From: Emydura subglobosa
Lineage: Eukaryota; Chordata; Testudines; Chelidae
NCBI GenBank assembly: GCA_007922225.1
Contig: ML680053.1
Coordinates: 10,192,870-10,256,869, forward strand
Length of the DNA: 64,000 nucleotides
Direction of reading: 5' to 3'
The position numbers and the translations under genes were made by a program. Below the pieces are notes generated by a model. That model saw only the letters and a list, made by a program, of their open reading frames with translations. It ran no database searches and was not told the origin of the DNA. Of this stretch, positions 44,860-57,445 are shown one piece after another (positions within the stretch are counted from its first letter, which is position 1; every line of letters starts with the position of its first letter).

Positions 44860-46532
44860 TACAACACGCACATGTAGGGACAAAATTAGAAGGGACAAAG
44901 CACAAAACAAAATTAAGCTACTAGGGACATAAAGAGTAATAAGAAAACATTTTGCAAATATATTAGAAATAAGAGGAAGCCCAAGGACAGAGAATGAGCC
45001 CATTACTAAATGGGCAAGGAAAGACAGTAACAGAAAATGCACCAATGGCTGAAGTGTTAAATGCCTTTTTTGTTTCAGTTTTCACCAGAAAGGTTAGCAG
45101 TGGTTGGACAAATGACATAGTGGACATCAGTGTAAACTGGATAGAAGCTGAGGCTAAAATAGGGAAAGAACAAGTTAAGAATTACTTAGACAAGTTAGAT
45201 GTCTTCAAGTTGGCAGAGCCTGATGAAATACACCTAGAATACTTAAGGAACTTGCTGAATAGATCTCTGAGCCATTAGCGATCATCTTTGAGAACTCATG
45301 GAGGACAAGAGAGGCAACTATCTCTAAAAAGGGAAATAAAGACAATCCAGGGAATTATAGACAACTCATGTTAACTTCGGTACCCAGAAAGATATTGGAG
45401 CAAATAATCAATCAATCAATTTGTAAGCAAAGCAACTAGAAGATAACGAGGTGATTAGTAACAGTCAGCATGGATTTGTTAAGAACAAATCATGTCAAAC
45501 TAACTTAATATCCTTCTTTGACATGTAACAAGCCTCGTGGATGGGGGGAAGCAGTAGATATGATATATTTTGATTTTAGTGAGGGTTTTGATATTGTCTC
45601 ATATGACCTTCTCATAAACCAACCAGGGAAATAAAGCCTAGATGAACCTACTAGAAGGTAGATGCACAAGTGGTTGGAAAACCATGCTCATAGAGTAGTT
45701 ATCAACGGCTCATAATCAAGCTGGAAGGGCATATCAAATGGGGTCCCATAGAGATCTGTCCTGGATCCAGTTCTATTCAATAACTTCATAAATGATTTGG
45801 ATAATGTCATAATGTTATAATGTTTGCAGATGGTACAGGCTGGGAGTGATTGCATGCGCTTTGGTGGATAGAATTATAATTCAAAATGATCTTGACAAAC
45901 TGGAGAAGTGATCTGAAATAAATAGGATGAAATTCAATAAGGATGAATGCAAAGTACTACACTTAGGAATAATCAATTCCACAAATAGAAAATGGGAAAT
46001 GGCCATCTAGGAAGGAGTACTGTAGAGAAAGATATGGAGATAATAGTGGATCAAATGTGGACAAGTAGGAGAAAGTCCAGAGAAGAGCAACAAAACGATT
46101 AAAGGTCTAGACAACACAACCTATGAGGAAAGGTTGAAAAAAAATTGGGTAACTTTAGTCTAGAGAAAAAAACGACTGAAAGGGATATGAAAGAAGTCTT
46201 CAAGTACATAAAAGATTGTTATGAAGAGGAGAATGATAAATTGTTCTCCTTAGCCACTGAGGACAGGACAAGAAGTAATGGGCTCAAATTGCAGCAAGGG
46301 AGATTTAGGTTAGACATTAGGAGAAACTTCCTAATTGTCAGGGGTGGTTAAGCACTGGCACACTTTACCTAGGGAGGTTTTGGAATCTCGGTCATTGGAG
46401 GTTTTTAAGAACAGCTTAGACAAACACCTGTCAGGGATTGTCTAGATAATACTTAGTCCTGCCTCTGTGCAAGGACTGGATTGGAAGACCTATCAACGTC
46501 CCTTCCACCCCTACATTTCTATGATTCTAGCC
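44860..46532 (+). pseudogene. CR1 LINE, reverse transcriptase domain to 3' end
   Basis: The longest CR1 stretch here. Broken frames give 'AEVLNAFFVSVFTRKVSSG' (45045), 'DKLDVFKLAEPDEIHLEYLR' (45190), motif A 'IYFDFSEGFDIVS' (45565), 'VPxRSVLDPVLFNNFINDL' (about 45745), and the catalytic box as FADGT not FADDT (45828). The tail 'DMKEVFKYIKDCYEEENDK' (46185) and 'RFRLDIRRNFLIVRGG' (46310) follows. It ends 'tttctatgattct'. The altered second Asp of the catalytic pair and many stops make it dead. Confidence 0.9.
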
Positions 46533-47584
46533 TCTGCTTTTTATCACTCATTACTTCACAAACTGATTCAAACTGGGATCCACATGTCAAAATATGCCTT
46601 GCTAGCTGCTTGTGAATGATGATTGTTCAATGAAAGAACCAGACTCATTGGACGTGTTATTTCATAAGTGCATCACATAATTATCAGATGATGGTATTTT
46701 TTTCAGAACACTATCTGAATGATTCCAATTGTACTCAATATGGATTCCTCTACAAATCTAATCCAACTCAGAGATTCATCTTATCCCTGATTTCTATACA
46801 TGAGCTTAATATACAGGCTTCTGGTGGTTGCCCAGAAAACCAGCTTCTCCTCCCAGAGAGTTGGATCCTGATCTAGATGATAGCTAGATTGCATGGGTCT
46901 CTGGTAGAGGAACAGCTGAAGAGCTGGTGGGCAGGAGACCTTCCCACTTATGATTATCTAGAAGAATTGGGAAAAGGACACTGAGAATTGTTTGTTAGTG
47001 ACTCAGCAAGCCAGGCCCATTTGGACTATAAAAAGGTTTCTTTACTTTCATAAAGGGGAAGGATGGGAGGCTCTGTTATGAGAGATGACTCATGTCTAGA
47101 AAGCAGAGTAAATTTGTGTTAGCCTCTCTCTAAGCTGGAAGAGATAGAATACAGCTGGTAATTCTGAACCTCTCTCATTTTGATTCTGAGTCACAAGAGA
47201 CCAAAATAAATAAAATAAATAATACACCTCCTGGGAAAATTTTCCACATAACCAAGACTGCTGTGGAGTTCATCTTCCTACTTTTGACCCTTGGCCTTCC
47301 ACAAAAACACATGATGTAGCAAAGTATTTAATTAAATGGTTAATGGAGATTATTTGTATATGCATCACACACTCCCCTTTTTAATGATTATAAGAATACG
47401 TTTCCCTAAATTATGGTTCCAAAATGCACTTGTTAATAAATACTGTTATATACAATGCTCCCAAAAATGTAGGATTAGGACCCAGGCTGTGATCCTTATT
47501 CACTAAATGCAACCACTGTTTCTTATCCATAAAGAAAATTATATGGCACGGATCACCTCTTAGTGTTGTATCCACCACAGGTCA
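46533..47584. other. Unassigned intronic sequence
   Basis: No gene or clear repeat. Confidence 0.4.
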
Positions 47585-47735
47585 ATAGTCCTTAAATCAA
47601 GACTTTCTAAAGGGATACGGTTTCGTTTGACCAGAAGTTATTGGGCTACACATAGAAATCAGATTCTATGGCTTCTGTTGTGCGGGAGTTCAGATTAGAT
47701 GATCAGATGGTCCCTTCTGCCTTGTAGCCCCCAGA
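47585..47735 (+). repeat. CR1 LINE 3' end
   Basis: 'ccttaaatcaagactttct', 'accagaagttattgggct' and 'cagattagatgatcagatggtc' follow the CR1 tail order. Confidence 0.78.
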
Positions 47736-47769
47736 TCTAGATTTAGCATTTTACTTTACTTTACTTAGC

Positions 47770-48480
47770 GATAACATGAGGAACCTACAGATCTGTATCC
47801 TGTGTAAGGCATTAGCTTAAGTAGTTAGCATAAGGCTTTAAGTCCCATGAACTTTGACATAGGTAAGTGACCCAACAGTTATCCTAAATTTTGTGGAACT
47901 GGGAGTAGTATACAGTAGTGTACACTAGGGGGAGTCTGTACAAAATAATCTCAGGTAAGGGCAGGAACATTGAATTCATCCTAGGCTTGGATATTTTAGA
48001 TAAAATGTTGGGAGATGCTTAGCCACAAGCTTGCCTTGGCAACATATTAATGTATATGGTAATAAGCTAAAATCATGAATATACTAATCTATACAATAAG
48101 GACACCCTTAGTTAGATATGGGCAGGGGAGGCTGGGCACTTGTATGAATATTCATGACAGTCCCTAGGTCCTATAATAGGTCAGACCACCATGTAAAGAA
48201 TATTCTGGGCCATCGGGCTCACTTGGCATGCCAGGGACACATCAGGACCATTATCTCTTTCCACTAGATCCTCAAGAAAGGGTAAGAGTATATATGAGGA
48301 AGGGTACAAGATACTACTTTAACTCAATATCTTTGCTATCTTTTTATGTGTTTTGGAGCTTTTGTATCTTTACCAATTGTGCTAATAAAATTGAATATTG
48401 AACTTGATAATCTTGTTTCTGTTGTGCCTGATTCTGGTACTAGAACCCTATCGTCCCCAGCTCTTTAAATTGGTAATTAA
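47770..48480 (+). mobile_element. Probable solo LTR, ends not resolved
   Basis: A TATA-like TATATATGA (48289-48297) is followed 95 bases later by AATAAA (48384-48389), then a U5-like segment with 'cctgattctggtactagaacc', the arrangement of an LTR. The upstream words 'aaggcattagcttaagtagttagcat' look like a turtle ERV U3. I found no convincing target duplication. Confidence 0.5.
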
Positions 48481-49444
48481 CCAATAATAGAATCAGTGAT
48501 TACTACAAAATTGGGCAACAGCCCTGAAAAATATATACGAGCCTTCTGCCAAACCAAATGACAAATCACAGCAGTGAAATATGCTGGATATGCCTGCAAT
48601 TCCTTAGCTGTTACTAGCTTTTATAGAAAACCACCACTACATAAATCCTGATTTGTGTTATTATCTACTTCTTGCTCTATGTTTCTCTATAAATAGAGGA
48701 ATTTGATGCCAACTTTTGCTAAATATAGAAATTCTGCAAATTATAACTGAAGTTGCTAAAATTCAAAAGTAGATAAGTAATGACTAGAAATGTTAGCTAT
48801 CTGCTAAAATTAAGATTTTTTTTAAATTGCTCATCTCTCTGATGACTGACTCATAAATAATTTTTTCTTTACCTTCGGATAGTCCTCAGCACTAAATCAT
48901 TCCTATAATGTTCCAAATGTTTTAAAATCAACATCATGGGACCACTTGCTAATTTGTAATTAACTTTTCACAATAGGATAATCTAAGGCCTTGGTGAATA
49001 CAACTTAACTGAGGTTCTTCAACATTACGCAATAATGTTCTGCTGGCATACTTCAAAAATGTGTCTATGGCAACATATTCCTATTATTGGGAACCTCTAA
49101 CACCCACGCTCATATCTGAACATTTAGTCACAAAACCAACAAAAAAAAGTCAGTGCTTTATTTTAAAATTAGAACAAAGATTGAAGCTCTTGTAAACTGC
49201 ATGTTGTGCCTACACACTGCAGTATACAGTTCAGGTATGTACAATTATTCCTTATTACAGGAACCATGAAACACTTGAGACAAAGAGAGATTGGCAATGA
49301 AGAGAGTTGCATTTTATTTTTCATTTCCAGGTTTTTGTTACAACGAGGAAGACCCTTTAAATCATTTTAATGCAGCTTTTGTGTGTAAATTAGAATGCTA
49401 TTCCTATAATAGTGGGAGTATCCTTGGTAGTAGCTAAAGGTGGG
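48481..49444. other. Unassigned intronic sequence
   Basis: AT-rich without recognisable features. Confidence 0.4.
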
Positions 49445-49600
49445 GACTGGGAGCCAAGACTACTGGATTATTTTTCCCAGAGTCTGCCTTTTCACTTGCT
49501 CTGTGATCGAAAGTAATTCACAATTTCTCTGTGACTCAGCTTACCCATATGGAAATTGTGTACAATTATAATAACTAACTATCCCCTGTAGTCACCACTT
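49445..49600 (+). repeat. MIR-type SINE fragment
   Basis: 'cttttcacttgctctgtgat', 'gtaattcacaatttctctgtgactcag' and 'cttacccatatggaaattgt' follow the order of the MIR core. Confidence 0.65.
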
Positions 49601-49669
49601 AAAAGTCAATAGTCATTCCTATTGTAAGTCACAGCCATGCTATACTCCCTTATACTCTAGTTCAGTGAG

Positions 49670-50470
49670 AGGTAAGACAACAAGGGAGACGGATGCACCC
49701 TGCTGACCTTGCTGCTACACCCAGAGATGACCTGCCTGCTGGGGAGCCATTGGGACTGCTGCTGGCTGCCTGCTCTGGCAAGACCAAGGATGCCCCATGG
49801 ATCCAGGTACACCTTCAGGGGAGGGCAGGAAGTAGCCCAGGGACAGCCAATTCCAGTCAGTCTGCAGTACTGCAGGAGGCATGGTCAGCATGTTGTGGCT
49901 GGACTCCCCATTGACTAAGTGGTGGGATGCTCCCCCCCCCTCACTGCTAGGGCTCTGGACTGGGACGCGGTGGAGTGGGGCAGGCTCATATCCCCGTAGC
50001 CCCTCCACCACCTTCCCTGGGGTGGCAGGAACACCCTACCTGAGCCCTAGATTGCAGAGCTCCTCAAATCTCTACCTAAGCCCTAGACTGCAGAGGTGCT
50101 CGAACCCCTGCCAGGTTCTATGGACTGCTTGCTTGCCCTGCCCCTCCCTGCCGGAGGACTGGGGACATTAGACTGCTTGCCTGCCGCGCCCTTCCCTGCC
50201 TGAGGACCAGAGCTTCCTAGACTGTTGCTGCTCTATCCTGCCGGAGCGCCAGAATTTCCAAGACTGCGTGCTTACCCTGCCCGAGGCCCTATGCTGTGTG
50301 TACTTGCCCTGCCCTGTGTGAGAGCCAGGGACTATAGGCTGCTTAGCTGCTCGGCCCTGCCTGAGGGCCAGACCCACCCCCCCAACTGCCTATTGGCTCA
50401 CTCCCTGTCAGTAGGTGGTGATCAAGCGAGGCAGTGTGGCCTCCCTCCAACCCAGAGTGGTAGGAGCAAC
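49670..50470. repeat. GC-rich block with degenerate minisatellite units
   Basis: An abruptly GC-rich segment. Units beginning 'agactgcttgc...ccctgcc...gaggac' recur near 50130, 50170, 50218, 50264 and 50335, with spacing of about 40-70 bases. Shorter units 'gagccctagattgcagag' and 'aagccctagactgcagag' recur at 50042 and 50078. Open frames on both strands come from base composition. Its origin is unknown; it may be an internal piece of a larger element. Confidence 0.5.
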
Positions 50471-50833
50471 TGACTCTTCTACAATGGCTTACTCTGAATA
50501 AGGGGTGGTGCAGAGTTGCCATAATAATTCTTTCCAAAGGTTGATTGCTAAAGAACTGAAAACCCCATAATGGAAAAAACTTGGACATAAAAGGTAGAGG
50601 TCAGAATACTTTACACAGAGCTGGAGACTGTTCAGAGGTTTTTGTGGCAGATCCAGAGGGATCATAGAAATTCAATCTCCTAATGATTTTGGTATAGTAC
50701 TAAGATGATAGCAACGTTAAATTCCAGAAGGGGGGGGAGGGTTGCACAAATTCAAGGGTGGTATACATTTGCACCTTAGTCAAACACATTTGCTTTGTGA
50801 CAATGCTGAAGAAGTGATTTAATGTAGAGTATA
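50471..50833. other. Unassigned sequence
   Basis: Contains a G-run at 50730-50737. No gene is visible. Confidence 0.35.
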
Positions 50834-50957
50834 AGGCTTCAGTCCTGTAAAGATTTATGCATATGCTTAACTTTATGTTCTGTGAGTAATCCCACAGTGG
50901 CGCTAGCTAACAAGTGCATAGTTAAGCACGTGCTTACCTCTTTGCAAGACTGGGGCC
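50834..50957. mobile_element. Foldback MITE, related to the 21.1-kb unit
   Basis: 'ggcttcagtcctgtaaag' at the left faces 'tttgcaagactggggcc' at the right. 'catatgcttaact' faces 'agttaagcacgtg' inside. Confidence 0.7.
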
Positions 50958-51177
50958 TAAATATTTCTTTTATAGTTAGAATGTGCGACAGTTCATCAGG
51001 CCTCAATATCTGCCATGCATTTCTGTGTTTTTTTTCAGGAAACATGACTTAACTTAGGGCAGAGGGCCCTGAATCAGTGCTGTGCGGTTTTAAACATTTT
51101 TTTTTAAATTAAAAGTATTGGTTCTCATAAATTTATCTTCTGGCTTCTCACATGGTTGATAACCACATTCAGAATTG

Positions 51178-51191
51178 GTGTGTGTGTGTGT
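51178..51191. repeat. (TG)n microsatellite at an LTR insertion site
   Basis: A short TG run directly before the LTR at 51194. Confidence 0.9.
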
Positions 51192-51193
51192 AT

Positions 51194-52072
51194 TGTGACA
51201 AAGCTCTTCCTCTACCTTGGTGGGTCCAGTGCTTCCTTCTAGAGGTAGATCAGGGAATTGCTTCACCCCTTAGTGTTTCTTCCACCCTCTAGTGGTGGAT
51301 GAGGGTAATGCAGCTGCTCTAAGATGGCCGCTCCCTGCTGGCTCCCAGTCCTGCCTCTGGTTCTCTTAGGCCCTTGCCTCTTCGGTGGGGCTCTTGCCCC
51401 TCCAGTAAACAGCCAGTGGGGAATTGGGGGGGGGGGGCAGTCCCACCCTAGACTCCGGGCCCCAACCTAGGAACCCTACAAGCAGCAGCCTCACGCTGTG
51501 GCTTCAGGAAAGCTGCTAGCTTCCCTGGGTTACTTCCCCATGCCCCTTGACTTAAGGTCCATACCCTGCTCGGACAGGGACCCTTCCTGGCCTGCTTGCC
51601 AGGTAAGGTTCTTGACCTCTGACAGCTCCAGAGGCGTGGTAGTGCCCAAACCAAATGTCCAGTTCAATCTTTCCCTTCTGGCCCATCTCTTCCCTTAGGG
51701 TTCCAGGCCTGGGAAAGGTCCTTTGCCCTCTTTGGGCAGGGTTTTTCCCTTCCCCAGTCTTTGTACCTCAGAGTCCTCTCTTGCCAGCGTTCTGCTCCTT
51801 CTCCTAAACCCTCCTGGCTTGTGACAGCATCTTGCCTGCTCAAACACTCTCTGGGTAGCTTGCCTCACTCCCATAACTCAAGCCATACCCTTTCTCTGGA
51901 GGGGAGGCTTTTTAACAAGTCTTGGGCGGGGCCTTAATTGGCTCTAGGTGAATTAGTTAACCCTGGAGTAAACCCTGCTCAGCTACCAGGGGAAAAGGGA
52001 CTTATTGATCCTAGGGCTGATATGTCGGCCTTCTAACACACTCCGGTAGCCATATAGTCTGACCCTGTCACA
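51194..52072 (+). mobile_element. Solo LTR-like element, family A, copy 2
   Basis: Starts TGTGACAAAGCTC and ends CCCTGTCACA (879 bp). The interior is collinear with 7110-7623: a 'tggtgggtcc' start block, 'ctccgggccccaacctagg', 'accctacaagcag' and 'ggccttaattggct'. Copy 1 is shorter by internal deletions. A run of 12 G lies at 51426-51437. Flanks are 'gtat' and 'atat', so a target duplication is not proven. The same family appears to favour TA-rich simple sequence. Confidence 0.68.
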
Positions 52073-52540
52073 ATATATATAAAGCAAGTAGATACAGTAA
52101 AGCAAAAAATACTAATCCACAGCACAATATAAACAAAAACAAACCCAAAAATAAAAAATCAATCTACAGCCATGTCTTAAAATTCAAGAGCAACATTTGA
52201 AATCAACATTTCATAAAATATGTTAAAAGCATTGGAAAAGTCGGTTTTTTTCTTTCTAGTTTTTCATAGCCAAGTATGCAAAAGTTCTTAGAACAATTAT
52301 TAAATCTTTTCACACCAAGATAAGCCAAAGGTTCTAGGTCTTCACCCGTCAACCTCTTAAATAAAATAATAAATAAAAAATTTTAAAAAATTAAAAATAA
52401 AAATAGGCTGAACCAATTTTTCCCTGTGTAGTTTATTAGATTTTAATGTAGCATCTATGGGACAGATAATGTTAGGCTACTTTTCACTTTAACAATAGAC
52501 AATGATCCTCCAGGATAATGTAAAATAAAAGATGGATTAT
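52073..52540. other. Unassigned AT-rich sequence
   Basis: No recognisable feature. Confidence 0.35.
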
Positions 52541-52670
52541 TCAGAACATTAGAACAGATATACTGAGTCAGACCAATAGTCCATCTAGACCAGAATCCTG
52601 TCTACCAACAGTGGCCAATGCCAGGTGCTTTAGTGGGAATGAACAGAACAGGCATCACATCGTAGTGATG
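52541..52670 (+). repeat. Interspersed repeat common in turtles, class uncertain
   Basis: 'agaacagatatactgagtcag', 'accaatagtccatctagacc' and 'acagtggccaatgccaggtgc' form an order I know from many turtle sequences. I cannot assign it to a class with certainty. Confidence 0.6.
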
Positions 52671-52817
52671 ATATCAAAAGAATAGGAACAAAATAAGCAG
52701 GAAACAAAAGATGCTCAAAAAATGAGGTGGATGGGCTTTATGTCTGCTCAATTGCAAGACTAGGGTAGATAGAGAGGTTTCCTTCTATGAAAATTCTCTC
52801 AGGGCTAAGTGCAGATT

Positions 52818-52960
52818 ATTCAGAGTCATAGGTTTAAGACCAGAAGGGACCCACTGTGATCATCTAATCTGACCTCCTGAATAACACAGGCCATAAAGTT
52901 TCCCTGAAATAATTTGCTGTTTGAACCATAGCATATCTTTGAGATGTGAAAAGCATAGGG
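52818..52960 (-). repeat. CR1 LINE 3' end
   Basis: 'gtcataggtttaagaccag', 'aagggacccactgtgatca' and 'tctgacctcctgaataac' are the reverse of the CR1 3' terminus. Confidence 0.85.
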
Positions 52961-53739
52961 CCCACCTTGACCATTAAATGATGGAGGGATGCACAACAAG
53001 CAGTTGATTTAATAAGCCCTCCTTGGGGGGAGAGGGGGAAAGAAGAGAAACATGGTGTTGTTTACTGGGGATTTGTACCCGAAAGAAGAAAAATTCAGGG
53101 TATAAGTGAGATGGGCGTGAAGGTAAGCCCCGAGATTTTCAAGAAGGAAAGAAAGTGTAGAATCAGAGACTGGTTCACATGCTTCTTCCGCTGATGATAC
53201 CCTGTCCAAAAAGAAGAGTAAGAAGGTGGATCTTTGTGTCAGAAGGAAAAGGAGAGATCCCTGGAAATGATGGAACGAACAGCCAAGGAAAGGAGAGGTG
53301 AAAGAATTTTCCCCCAACAAGAAAAGCAGAGGCCACAAACACTCACTCAGTTTGATCCAGAGTTGAGGGCATCCCCAGCTGAGAAGGCAAGAAGAAATTG
53401 GATGTTCTACCTCCACCATAGGGCTCACCTTAAACCTAATGGGTCTTCCCAGATGTCTTGTTCCTCCAGGGCTCGTCCCCTCCAATTTCCAATAATAGTG
53501 AGGGTCTGCCAAAGCATGGTGCAAGCACCTGATCTGCCACTGCTTCTGGTGCTCATTCTGCCCCGTTTAGCTAAGACAGTAGGGGAAACACTCCATACCA
53601 CACAGAATGTGCCAAAGATGGAGGGCAAAAGGAGAGAGGGGACATAAGGAGAATTTTGTGCCCTTCCTCTTCAATTTCCTAAAGAAGTCTTTGCGTGTCA
53701 TCTGCTCCAATAATAATAAATAATAAATAATAATTATAC
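52961..53739. other. Unassigned sequence with a charged open frame and (TAA)n
   Basis: A plus frame (53234-53647) starts with a Lys/Glu/Arg-rich stretch (EKERSLEMMERTAKERRGER) that looks helical. It might be the remnant of a transposon accessory protein, but nothing else supports this. A 171-codon minus frame overlaps. A (TAA)n run lies at 53710-53735. Confidence 0.3.
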
Positions 53740-54817
53740 TGACACACTGGCTGAATTGGGTGGGGGGAGATTTATTATATATTTATGTCAAAATCATAAT
53801 AATTCATATGAAATATGCCATGTCAGGTACCGTTAGAAAGGCTATAATGTGCTAAATAAGATGATAATGTTTATGTTCATGTGTTATATGTGTAATGGAA
53901 GTTATGGATAAGTTTGATATATCTGTATTTCAACTTGTGCTGTGTTTCTGGGCGACTCCCCAGACAGGATGGCTGCAGCACTAGCCTGCTTAATGGCCCA
54001 TTAAGGAAACTCACAGGTATAATGGGCCCAGGGGGAGAAGCCAGGGATATACCTGATGAGTCACCAGGACTTACTCATGTGACCCTGGATTCCATCTTAT
54101 TCCTGTAAATTTCCACAAGCAGCATGGCAAAGGCAAAAAGACATAAAAGGCAGCTGCACCACATCCATTTTGTCTTCAGACGTCAGTCTCCAGTCAGTCT
54201 TTACCCTTCACCTACCTCTGGATCAACTCATCTACAACTGAAGCTGTGAAACAAAGGACTGAGACCCATCCATCTGGATGTACTTGATGTACAGGAGGGA
54301 CTATACAAGTCTGCAAACTCCACAATTCTACTAGAAACCTGATAGATATGAACTTTCAAATCAATTGTATGTTTCTGATTGCTTTAATCATTTAACATTT
54401 CTCTCATAGTTTGTTTCTTTCCTTTTATAATAAACCTTTAGTTTTATTACTAAAGGATTGGCTGGCAGCGTGGTATTTTGGGTAAGATCCAAACTTATAT
54501 TGATCTGGTAATGTGGCTGACCCTTTGGGATCAGGAGAACCTTTTTTGGTAAAGAGCATAGAGTTTTAAATAACCTCTCTTTACTGGACCTAGTGGCTGA
54601 TTGGGAGCCAGAGACTGAAATGCAGTAAAGGGGGCTGTGTATATTTTTATTTTAGCTTCTTGATAACCAGTGTGGGGAATCAGAAGCACTGTTTGTAGCT
54701 GTTTGGGAAGTCTGACTTCAGTGTCACCCACCAGTGTTGGGAGAATCTGCTCTCCTTTTGCAGTCTGCCCTGACCTTGGCATTTTCAGGTGGCTATCCTA
54801 GGCACAGACGGGTCACA
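53740..54817 (+). mobile_element. Solo LTR with TATA box and poly(A) signal
   Basis: Starts TGACACACTGG and ends GGTCACA (1078 bp). Flanks are TATAC (53735-53739) and AATAC (54818-54822), a 5-bp duplication with one mismatch. CATAAAAG lies at 54142-54149 and AATAAA at 54429-54434, the expected order for a plus-strand LTR. No internal coding region. Confidence 0.72.
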
Positions 54818-55084
54818 AATACCTAGCTCTTTTACCTAGTACTTTTCATCAGTAGATCTCAAAAGGCTTTACAAGATATTCCAAGAGGACTCCAGAGCTG
54901 TGTGAGGCCTGGGGAAGAAGATATCATCTAAAAAAGATGTTGGCTGGTACAACTGCTGCAGTGAGACAAAGAAACAACTGGAGAAAGATTCCTTGCCTGC
55001 AGGAAGAGGAGGAGGATTTGGGTAGGAAAAATCCTTGCCCAGGTTTAGTTGCCACCCACCTGTCTGATATGCCAAAGAGGAAGG
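54818..55084. other. Short unassigned stretch with a SINE-like scrap
   Basis: 'tagtacttttcatcagtagatctcaaaaggctttaca' at 54837 resembles the words at 63940-63990 ('ctcttttcatcttgaaagtgcttta'). Both may be 3' parts of an ancient SINE. Confidence 0.4.
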
Positions 55085-55285
55085 ATGGTCCAGTGCTCAA
55101 GAGCACAGGCTTGAGACTTTTCAGACCAGTGTTCAATTCCCTGCTCTGCCACAGGTTTCCTGTGAGACCTGGAGCAAGTCAATTAATCTACTGTGTGCCT
55201 CAGTACCCACATGTAAAACAGAGATAACAGCACTTCCTCACAGTGGTGTTTTGATAGTGAATACATTAAAGATTATGAGGCACTC
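55085..55285 (+). repeat. MIR-type SINE, nearly full length
   Basis: The tRNA-like head 'agtgctcaagagcacaggc...gttcaattccctgctctgccac' is followed by the core 'gagcaagtcaattaatctactgtgtgcctcag' and 'tgtaaaacagagataacagcac'. It is the best-preserved MIR in the window. Confidence 0.82.
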
Positions 55286-56779
55286 AAGTTGGCACCAGTC
55301 AATCTATGTTATGGAATTATTGTTTCATATTTATTTATATGGTATAAACCACAGACAACTGAATTACTCAGTTAATATGTATATGGATTGCAAACCTAAA
55401 TGTCTTTGGGTAGTATGAAGAAAGCAGCTCAGTAAAACTCCTTCAAAAGAACTAGACAAATACAGTCTGTATGTGAAGCCACAGTTCCTGTTGTATGACT
55501 CCAAAAAACCAGGACTCATATGTGCACAGGAAGGGTCAATAAGCCCTACACTCCATTTGTACAAATGCTGTTTGTTATCTTTGCATTTATCTGTAAAAGC
55601 AAGAAAATGGATGGATGATTTAAGGAAGTCCTTCATACCCACAATCCAGAAGCTGAGTCACCTCTTGATAGTCTGTAATCTAAAATAGCCTAACCTTGAA
55701 AGGAAATAACTAAGATAGATAGATAGGGCAGGTGAGGGGAAAAGACCAGCAGGGAAATCAATCTGTATATAGCAAAGTCTGAAACTGGGGAACCTTACAA
55801 TCAACTGCCAAAGCTTAGAATTCAGGGACTCTCCACAAAAGAACTGATAGCCAAGACAAGAATTTTAACAGACTTTTGTGAATGGACTTGAATAAAGGGA
55901 TGTTAAGCACTAAAATGAAAACCTGATCATCTGGCAGCTTTTAGATCATCATAAACTCTTGGAAGGACAAACAGAAAGAGAACAATCATGGGTTTGTGAA
56001 AGACTGAAATAGTTGCCACTTGAACTCTGACTGACATGAACTGCAGGTAGGTGAAAGCAACACTCCTCAAAAGAGGAAGGCAAGCTGGGAATTTCTAGCA
56101 GTCTCAGCCTTGTCTACCTTCCCAGCACCAGAAATGCTCTGTCCCCTTTGGTAGGGCAATATCCCAGTGATAACACCCAATGCCTGGAAATTAGTCTGTA
56201 GTTATCCACCTGTGGAACTCTCCTAAATGAGATTTCACAGCATATCATTCAAATGTCGGTTGACTTTATATTTTTCCAATGTCTAGTTTTTATAGCATAT
56301 GTCAAAAGCAGAAAGGAAACATCATTCATCTGTGCTGAATAATCTTCCATGTAATCTTCTTTTCCGGAACTGGGAGGTTTTTAAAATAATGTGCATATTG
56401 TCTGAAATTAATGTATAACACAGCAATTTTTCAATTGTTTAACAATATTACTGTTCATGTCAGCTGAAGTGCATTTTAGACAAGATTACTGTAATGCTCT
56501 CTACTTAGCGTTGCTGAGGGCAAACTTCTGAAAATTTCAAAGTGCAGAACACAGCAGCTCACTTCCCAATACTTAGATAAAATGACAGGGCAAAATACTA
56601 TCGTGATAGCTGAATGTTAAGTAGGGCACATTAGATCTGTTTCTCCACTGCTCTTTTCAGTTCCAGGCCTTAATTTGCATCACTTTAATTTTTAGTGCAA
56701 ACTGAGGTGTCATTGGTAATTTTTAAAGCTCTCGATACAATAGAAATACTGGGCATTTATACACCACTTCTTTTCTGCC
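55286..56779. other. Unassigned intronic sequence
   Basis: A small (GATA)n run at 55713-55727. No gene is visible. Confidence 0.4.
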
Positions 56780-56945
56780 AATCTCAAAGCAGATCACAAA
56801 GGTGGGAGAGTATTCTTATCCACACTTTACAGACGGGGAAACTGAGGCACCAGATAGTTAAGCGATTTGCTCAAGGAAATACAGCTAGAATTCAGGACTC
56901 CTAACACCCAGTTCTGAATTCTAAGCACTAGATCACTCTTCCTCA
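56780..56945 (-). repeat. MIR-type SINE fragment
   Basis: 'ccacactttacagacggggaaactgaggcac' and 'agttaagcgatttgctcaagg' are the reversed MIR core, well preserved. Confidence 0.82.
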
Positions 56946-57445
56946 GACCTAGGGCTTAGTTACCCAAGAGATCATCCCTCTCTATATGTTCCATAGTGAT
57001 AGGACTATGCATGTTGTTTGTCCAAGGTGTTCTCAACCAAAGGCCCATCAGAAACCTCGATTCTTGAGTCTGACCAATTTGTACCCAGTGCAAGTCTGGA
57101 GGGAAGAGCAAAGAAGACTTTACACCACCTTTGTGGCTCCCTGAATATGAGGCTGTCCAGGGGCTCGGTTAACCTCCAGCAGAAAAGGTGCCTAAAAATA
57201 GTCAGAGAACATAGTCACTCTGGTCATAGCCACTTTCACCAGCCATGCTCCCTGTGGGGCCTGGAGATGGCATTTTGTAAAGCCACTACACCCACTCCAC
57301 ATCACCCAGGTGAACTCTCCTCACCAGACCTGCCCCTCAGAGCAGACCAAGAATCCTGCTCAGAGTGTTTATGACAAGTATGCTCTCTAGGCTGGATGGA
57401 CTACTGACAGCTCATTGAGGCCACAGCTGATGATTCCAGGAATAG

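Noticed and set aside
49693..50473. Cluster of overlapping frames in GC-rich DNA
   Set aside because: Frames are open on both strands because GC-rich sequence has few stop codons; no domain.
53009..53524. 171-codon minus-strand frame opposite a charged plus frame
   Set aside because: The two frames shadow each other. Pro/Leu/Phe-rich composition follows the purine-rich complementary strand. No family resemblance.
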